A DNA stretch of 9,556 bases. Source: Candidatus Heimdallarchaeota archaeon. GTDB taxonomy: Archaea; Asgardarchaeota; Heimdallarchaeia; Heimdallarchaeales; Heimdallarchaeaceae. Location of the stretch: positions 1-9,556 of the forward strand of contig JAGLTP010000461.1 in the NCBI GenBank assembly GCA_023135215.1. The letters run 5' to 3'. Of the stretch, positions 6,967 to 9,556 are shown piece after piece. The notes beneath the pieces were generated by a model. The model saw only the letters and a program-made list of their open reading frames with translations. It was not told the DNA's origin and did no database searches. The translations under genes and the position numbers were made by a program. The number at the start of each line of letters is the position of its first letter. Positions within the stretch are counted from its first letter, which is position 1.

Positions 6967-7704
6967 TTACTCCCAAGATAATTTTTCCTCTTCAGAGAGA
7001 TTCATTTTCGCAAGCTTTTCTTCAATCATTTGTTGACTTGCCAGTATCTGTGAGATTACTGCAAATAGATCTAGACCTTCTTCATAAATAGCTATTTTTC
7101 TATCAACTAAACCATCAGTGAGACCTCTAAGTTTTCCTTGAGGATAAGCACCAAATATCAGCAGAGGATTTGTTGCGTTGTGTATTAGTTCAGAATATTC
7201 AGAAGAAGACATCTGTTCTCCCTTCACACTAAATTCAATCACTAAATCATGTTTGTTTCGTAACTCATTTACAAGATTAGATAATGAAGAATCTGACAAT
7301 GTCATTAATGGTTTCTGTGATTCTGGAGGAACTTGTTCTTCTTTGAAAAGTTGAATTAGAAGTCCATTAAATCGTTCAATGTTTTTTGGGAGTCTAATAT
7401 CAGGATGAAGATGAATTATTTTATCATGATATGTATGAATTATAACATTCAGGCGATGATCTCGAGCTAATATAGAACCAAAACAAGATAATAATGCAAA
7501 ATGTGCGATATCTGGTCTTCCTCTTTTCTCTGCATCTGGAAGTTTTTCTACTAAATGAGAATGATAACTCATGTCTAGTAGCACTTCATCAGCTGATTTC
7601 TTCAATTTGGAAAGATATTGACGAACTTTAATATCTTTGAGAAGTTCTTCTGGAAATGGTTCAATAGCAGCTTCCGCTAGAAGGATTGTTAGAAATTTAG
7701 CCAT
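6967..7704 (-). CDS. nep1: Ribosomal RNA small-subunit pseudouridine N1-methyltransferase Nep1/Emg1
   Basis: This 245-residue SPOUT-class enzyme uses S-adenosylmethionine to methylate N1 of a conserved pseudouridine in helix 35 of 16S rRNA during small-subunit assembly; it acts as a homodimer in the cytosol. Recognition rests on VLLDMSYHSHLVEKLPDAEKRGRPDIAHFALL (about 41-72), where the KRGRPDIAHF motif is diagnostic, then NVIIHTYHDKIIHLHPDIRLPKNIERFNGLL (about 86-116), and the C-terminal cofactor-binding region with LLIFGAYPQGKLRG (about 181-194) and the IYEEGLDLFAVISQIL segment near 206-221. It ends in a charged 20-residue helical tail (QQMIEEKLAKMNLSEEEK). Length is close to other archaeal Nep1 proteins. 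It starts with ATG, is divergent from lipB, and is followed on the same strand by the acyl-CoA synthetase, with no evident functional link. Confidence 0.94.
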   Translation of the reverse strand: MAKFLTILLAEAAIEPFPEELLKDIKVRQYLSKLKKSADEVLLDMSYHSHLVEKLPDAEKRGRPDIAHFALLSCFGSILARDHRLNVIIHTYHDKIIHLHPDIRLPKNIERFNGLLIQLFKEEQVPPESQKPLMTLSDSSLSNLVNELRNKHDLVIEFSVKGEQMSSSEYSELIHNATNPLLIFGAYPQGKLRGLTDGLVDRKIAIYEEGLDLFAVISQILASQQMIEEKLAKMNLSEEEKLSWE

Positions 7705-7796
7705 ATATTACACAATTATAATTCTTTACACGGTTATTTTTCAACTTTACTAAAGGAAGGAAAAAAAGAGATAAACCAAAATTGCTAAAAGGACTC
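7705..7796. promoter_or_regulatory. Divergent promoter region between nep1 and lipB
   Basis: This 92-base spacer has AATTATAATT (7714-7723), a near-palindromic TATA candidate for the plus strand that would start lipB transcription near 7745. AAAAATAACC on the minus strand (7732-7741) would start nep1 near its ATG. A purine-rich AAAGGAAGG at 7752-7760 resembles a strong ribosome binding site but has no start codon at usable distance. AAGGA at 7789-7793 lies three bases before the ATG at 7797. Assignments are by spacing only. Confidence 0.35.
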
Positions 7797-8519
7797 ATGG
7801 GAAATCTGGAAACAATGAGAAAGTGCTTCCTTGTAGAATTTGATCGTCTTGAATACTTGAAATCTCTTGATTTACAAAAGAGACTTAGGGGAATAAAAGA
7901 AGATAACAGAGATTTTGATGATTTTTTATTTGTTTTACAGCACAACCCAGTCTTTACAATAGGAAGAAAAGGAAGCAGAGAGGACATTATAGTATCAGAT
8001 AAAATCTTGAAAAAAGAAAGCATAGACGTTGTCGAAGTAAAGAGGGGAGGGGAAGTGACATATCATGGTCCAGGTCAATTGGTTGGTTATCTCCATCTTA
8101 ATCTATCAAGATTAGGAATAAGTGTAAATCAATTTGTTTGGAACATGGAAGAAATATTGATTGAATTATTAATTGAATATAATATTGATGGATGGAGAAT
8201 GGAAGGTTATCCTGGAGTATGGATAAATCACCAAGGAAGAAAGTGGAAACTTGCTGCCATAGGAGCTAGAGCTTCAAAGATGATAACATCACATGGTCTA
8301 GCATTAAATGTTAATACAAATATGGACCACTTTGGGATGATAATTCCCTGTGGAATTACTGAATATAATCCAATATCAATGAAACAAGTGCTAGAAAAGA
8401 CTCTAGACATAAAAGAAATATACAAGATTTTTGAAGAGAAGTTTGAGAAGATTTTCAAGATGAGTTTAAATCAAATTAAGGAAGAAGAACTTGAAGAGAT
8501 GATAAAAAACAATGCCTAG
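7797..8519 (+). CDS. lipB: Octanoyl transferase LipB
   Basis: LipB moves an octanoyl group from acyl-carrier protein to a specific lysine of a lipoyl-domain protein, the first step of lipoate assembly. From the ATG at 7797 the protein has 240 residues. Family marks are HNPVFTIGRKG (about 49-59), RGGEVTYHGPGQLVGY (about 83-98), the catalytic lysine near 152 in KLAAIGAR, and the catalytic cysteine near 185 in IIPCGI. Both catalytic residues are present, which separates it from LplA-type ligases. The reading frame opens at a TTG at 7782; ATG 7797 has an AAGGA just upstream, while ATG 7815 gives the N-terminus most like the family (RKCFLVEFDRLEYL). The start is therefore uncertain by up to 11 codons. 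Its end overlaps the lipA start by 8 bases, so the two are co-translated. Confidence 0.92.
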   Translation: MGNLETMRKCFLVEFDRLEYLKSLDLQKRLRGIKEDNRDFDDFLFVLQHNPVFTIGRKGSREDIIVSDKILKKESIDVVEVKRGGEVTYHGPGQLVGYLHLNLSRLGISVNQFVWNMEEILIELLIEYNIDGWRMEGYPGVWINHQGRKWKLAAIGARASKMITSHGLALNVNTNMDHFGMIIPCGITEYNPISMKQVLEKTLDIKEIYKIFEEKFEKIFKMSLNQIKEEELEEMIKNNA

Positions 8520-9375
8520 AATACGAAAACCTGAATGGCTAAGAATTGGTAGAATGGATAGAGACAAAATAAGAGAGGTTCAACAAATACTAAGAAAGTT
8601 GAATCTTCATACAGTTTGCGAAGAGTCTATGTGTCCAAATATTGGTAAGTGCTTTGAGAAAAAAACAGCAACTTTCTTAGTTATGGGGGAAATTTGTACA
8701 AGGAATTGTAGATTCTGTGATATAAAATTTGGAAAACCCTTACCATTGGATTCGCAAGAACCAGATCATATAGTCGAAGCAGCGAAAAAACTGGGTTTAA
8801 GGCATGTAGTTATAACATCAGTTACTAGAGATGACTTATCTGATTGTGGTGCAGCTCATTTCGCAGAGATTACTGAAAAATTGAGAGATTATGATGAGAA
8901 TCTAATAATTGAACTATTAATACCAGACTTAAAAGGGAAGGAAGAGCACATAAGAACCATAGTAAAATCAAGACCAGATATAATCAATCACAATATTGAA
9001 GTGATTCCAAGATTGTTCAGAAAAGTAACACCACAAGCGAATTATGAAAAATCCTTGAAACTATTAGAAGTAGTAAAGGAGATGGATCCTGAGATACACA
9101 CAAAATCAGGGCTAATGGTTGGTTTAGGAGAGACCAAGGAAGAAGTATTTGAATTGTTAAAGGATTTGAAAGAAACCGAATGTGATATTTTAACTATTGG
9201 GCAATACTTGAAACCTCCAAGTTCAGACTTAGAAATAGAAGAATATGTTCATCCTGATGTTTTCAAAGAGTACGAAACAAAAGCTTATGAGATGGGTTTT
9301 AAATTCGTAGCTTCAGCACCATTTGTAAGAAGTTCTTTCAATGCTGAAGAAGCAGATTTCTTGCTAGTTGGTTGA
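8512..9375 (+). CDS. lipA: Lipoyl synthase LipA (radical SAM)
   Basis: LipA inserts two sulfur atoms at C6 and C8 of protein-bound octanoyl groups, completing lipoate. The 287-residue protein has the auxiliary-cluster motif C36-x4-C41-x5-C47 (CEESMCPNIGKC), the radical-SAM motif C62-x3-C66-x2-C69 (CTRNCRFC), the segments VITSVTRDDLSDCGAAHF, NHNIEVIPRLF and KSGLMVGLGET, and the C-terminal FVRSSFNAEE (about 271-280), which supplies the serine ligand of the auxiliary cluster. Some usual residues differ: the family's HLPV after QYLxP is DLEI here, and RSSY is RSSF. The ATG overlaps the end of lipB by 8 bases, implying translational coupling. The tRNA gene follows 62 bases after the stop. All cluster ligands are present, so it should be active. 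No lipoyl-domain acceptor gene is in the window. Confidence 0.95.
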   Translation: MPRIRKPEWLRIGRMDRDKIREVQQILRKLNLHTVCEESMCPNIGKCFEKKTATFLVMGEICTRNCRFCDIKFGKPLPLDSQEPDHIVEAAKKLGLRHVVITSVTRDDLSDCGAAHFAEITEKLRDYDENLIIELLIPDLKGKEEHIRTIVKSRPDIINHNIEVIPRLFRKVTPQANYEKSLKLLEVVKEMDPEIHTKSGLMVGLGETKEEVFELLKDLKETECDILTIGQYLKPPSSDLEIEEYVHPDVFKEYETKAYEMGFKFVASAPFVRSSFNAEEADFLLVG

Positions 9376-9399
9376 AAAACTTTTAAAAGAGAAGAAAAA

Positions 9400-9410
9400 A
9401 CTTAAAAAAA
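9400..9410 (+). promoter_or_regulatory. TATA-like box upstream of the tRNA gene
   Basis: ACTTAAAAAAA preceded by a purine-rich GAAAAAA (a BRE-like position) lies about 33 bases before the first tRNA base, suiting transcription from a few bases upstream of 9438. Another palindromic AT element (CTTTTAAAAG, 9380-9389) is nearer the lipA stop. Inferred from spacing. Confidence 0.4.
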
Positions 9411-9462
9411 CAAGAATAAGGAATTATAAGTAGAAATGGGGCACTAGCTCAGCTTGGTTAGA

Positions 9463-9493
9463 AGTCAAATGGCTGCGTGCCATTAACTAAAAG
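9463..9493 (+). other. Non-canonical tRNA intron in the D arm (between positions 23 and 24)
   Basis: Removing these 31 bases joins TTAGA to GCGTCTGG and restores a perfect D-stem, GCTC with GAGC. The insert folds as a hairpin: AATGGC (9468-9473) with GCCATT (9479-9484), loop TGCGT. A relaxed bulge-helix-bulge fits these cuts: inner pairs G9464-C9487 and T9465-A9486, bulges GAA (9461-9463) and AGG (9492-9494), central TTA (9458-9460) with TAA (9488-9490). An alternative register pairs TTAG with CTAA and has two AAG bulges; it would remove 9464-9492 and leave a poorer D-stem. Boundaries are thus uncertain by one base on each side. Confidence 0.75.
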
Positions 9494-9507
9494 GCGTCTG
9501 GCTCATA

Positions 9508-9531
9508 ATTTTTGTGAGCCAAAACTGAGAA
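9508..9531 (+). other. Canonical 37/38 tRNA intron with bulge-helix-bulge
   Basis: This 24-base intron lies after A37. The splicing motif is clear: a central four-pair helix CTCA (9502-9505) with TGAG (9526-9529), three-base bulges TAA (9506-9508) and AAA (9530-9532), and the anticodon stem as outer helix. Cutting after the second base of each bulge gives exactly the expected loop CTCATAA. The inner part can form TTTTG (9510-9514) with CAAAA (9520-9524) and a TGAGC loop. The tRNA splicing endonuclease and RtcB ligase would process it. Confidence 0.88.
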
Positions 9532-9556
9532 ACCAGATGGTCGGTGGTTCGAATCC

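Larger units (their letters stand above)
9438..9556 (+). tRNA. tRNA with CAU anticodon (elongator Met or Ile2), two introns, 3' end cut by window
   Basis: Exon parts give a cloverleaf: acceptor strand GGGGCAC (9438-9444), U8-A9, D-stem strand GCTC (9447-9450), anticodon stem TCTGG/CCAGA (9497-9501 with 9533-9537), variable loop TGGTC, T-stem strand GGTGG and T-loop TTCGAAT; the sequence ends after CC at 9556, so the rest of the T-stem, the acceptor 3' strand and the discriminator base are missing. The anticodon CAT is at 9504-9506. Two insertions must be removed: about 9463-9493 in the D arm and 9508-9531 after position 37. The anticodon stem has only two G-C pairs at the loop end rather than the initiator's three, so it is not initiator tRNA-Met. 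Elongator Met and the agmatidine-modified tRNA-Ile2 share this anticodon and cannot be separated without the missing end. Confidence 0.85.

Noticed and set aside
7752..7760. AAAGGAAGG as the ribosome binding site for a longer lipB start.
   Set aside because: No ATG, GTG or TTG lies within usable distance; the next possible start is TTG at 7782, 21 bases away.
7697..8023. An antisense frame of 108 codons opposite lipB.
   Set aside because: It lies opposite a gene with clear catalytic motifs, has a lysine/serine/phenylalanine-biased composition with no domain, and spans the divergent promoter.
9463..9493. The D-arm insert as evidence that the tRNA is a pseudogene or a mobile-element insertion site.
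   Set aside because: Its removal restores a perfect D-stem, it has a bulge-helix-bulge-like fold, and no target duplication is seen; an intron explains it better, though splicing is unproven.
9500..9520. The GGCTCAT/GTGAGCC hairpin with a T-run in its loop, resembling an intrinsic terminator.
   Set aside because: The T-run is in the loop and not after the stem, and the element lies within the tRNA exon-intron junction.

Overview
The window is an AT-rich piece (roughly one third G+C by eye) of an archaeal chromosome. Four things show this. The right edge carries an interrupted tRNA whose insertions look like bulge-helix-bulge introns. One gene encodes a Nep1/Emg1 rRNA pseudouridine N1-methyltransferase, a family of archaea and eukaryotes. 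A two-gene aconitase-X pair fits the archaeal modified mevalonate pathway. A fused alpha-beta ADP-forming acyl-CoA synthetase is also present. TATA-like boxes lie about 27 bases before several start codons, some of which look leaderless, and TTG starts are used. The composition, the ZPR1 protein and the large cytosolic helical-repeat protein would suit an Asgard or TACK lineage, but the window alone cannot settle the phylum.

Layout from left to right. (1) 72-1715, plus strand: a 547-residue protein with an N-terminal helical-repeat half, an Ig-like beta-sandwich and a long charged coiled coil; its function is unknown. (2) 1740-4010, minus strand: a DNA glycosylase of the endonuclease III-related (MagIII-like) type, then the large and small subunits of phosphomevalonate dehydratase joined by an ATGA overlap. 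(3) 4113-4727, plus strand: a single-module ZPR1 zinc-finger protein, divergent from the glycosylase. (4) 4760-7704, minus strand: Nep1, followed by the 715-residue ADP-forming acyl-CoA synthetase. (5) 7797-9375, plus strand: lipB and lipA overlapping by 8 bases, a complete bacterial/mitochondrial-type lipoate assembly pair. (6) 9438 to the right edge: a CAU-anticodon tRNA that makes a good cloverleaf only if a 31-nt insert in the D arm and a 24-nt insert after position 37 are both removed; its 3' end is cut off by the window.

Functional picture. The genes are core housekeeping and metabolism: isoprenoid precursor synthesis for ether lipids (phosphomevalonate to anhydromevalonate phosphate), ATP formation from acyl-CoA, protein lipoylation, ribosome maturation and base-excision repair. 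The least explained items are the helical-repeat/Ig/coiled-coil protein, the double-interrupted tRNA with competing intron folds, and a LipA/LipB route in an archaeon, which raises the question of where the octanoyl donor comes from. No insertion sequence, CRISPR array, integrase or other mobile element was seen. No stretch without a gene exceeds about 120 bases.
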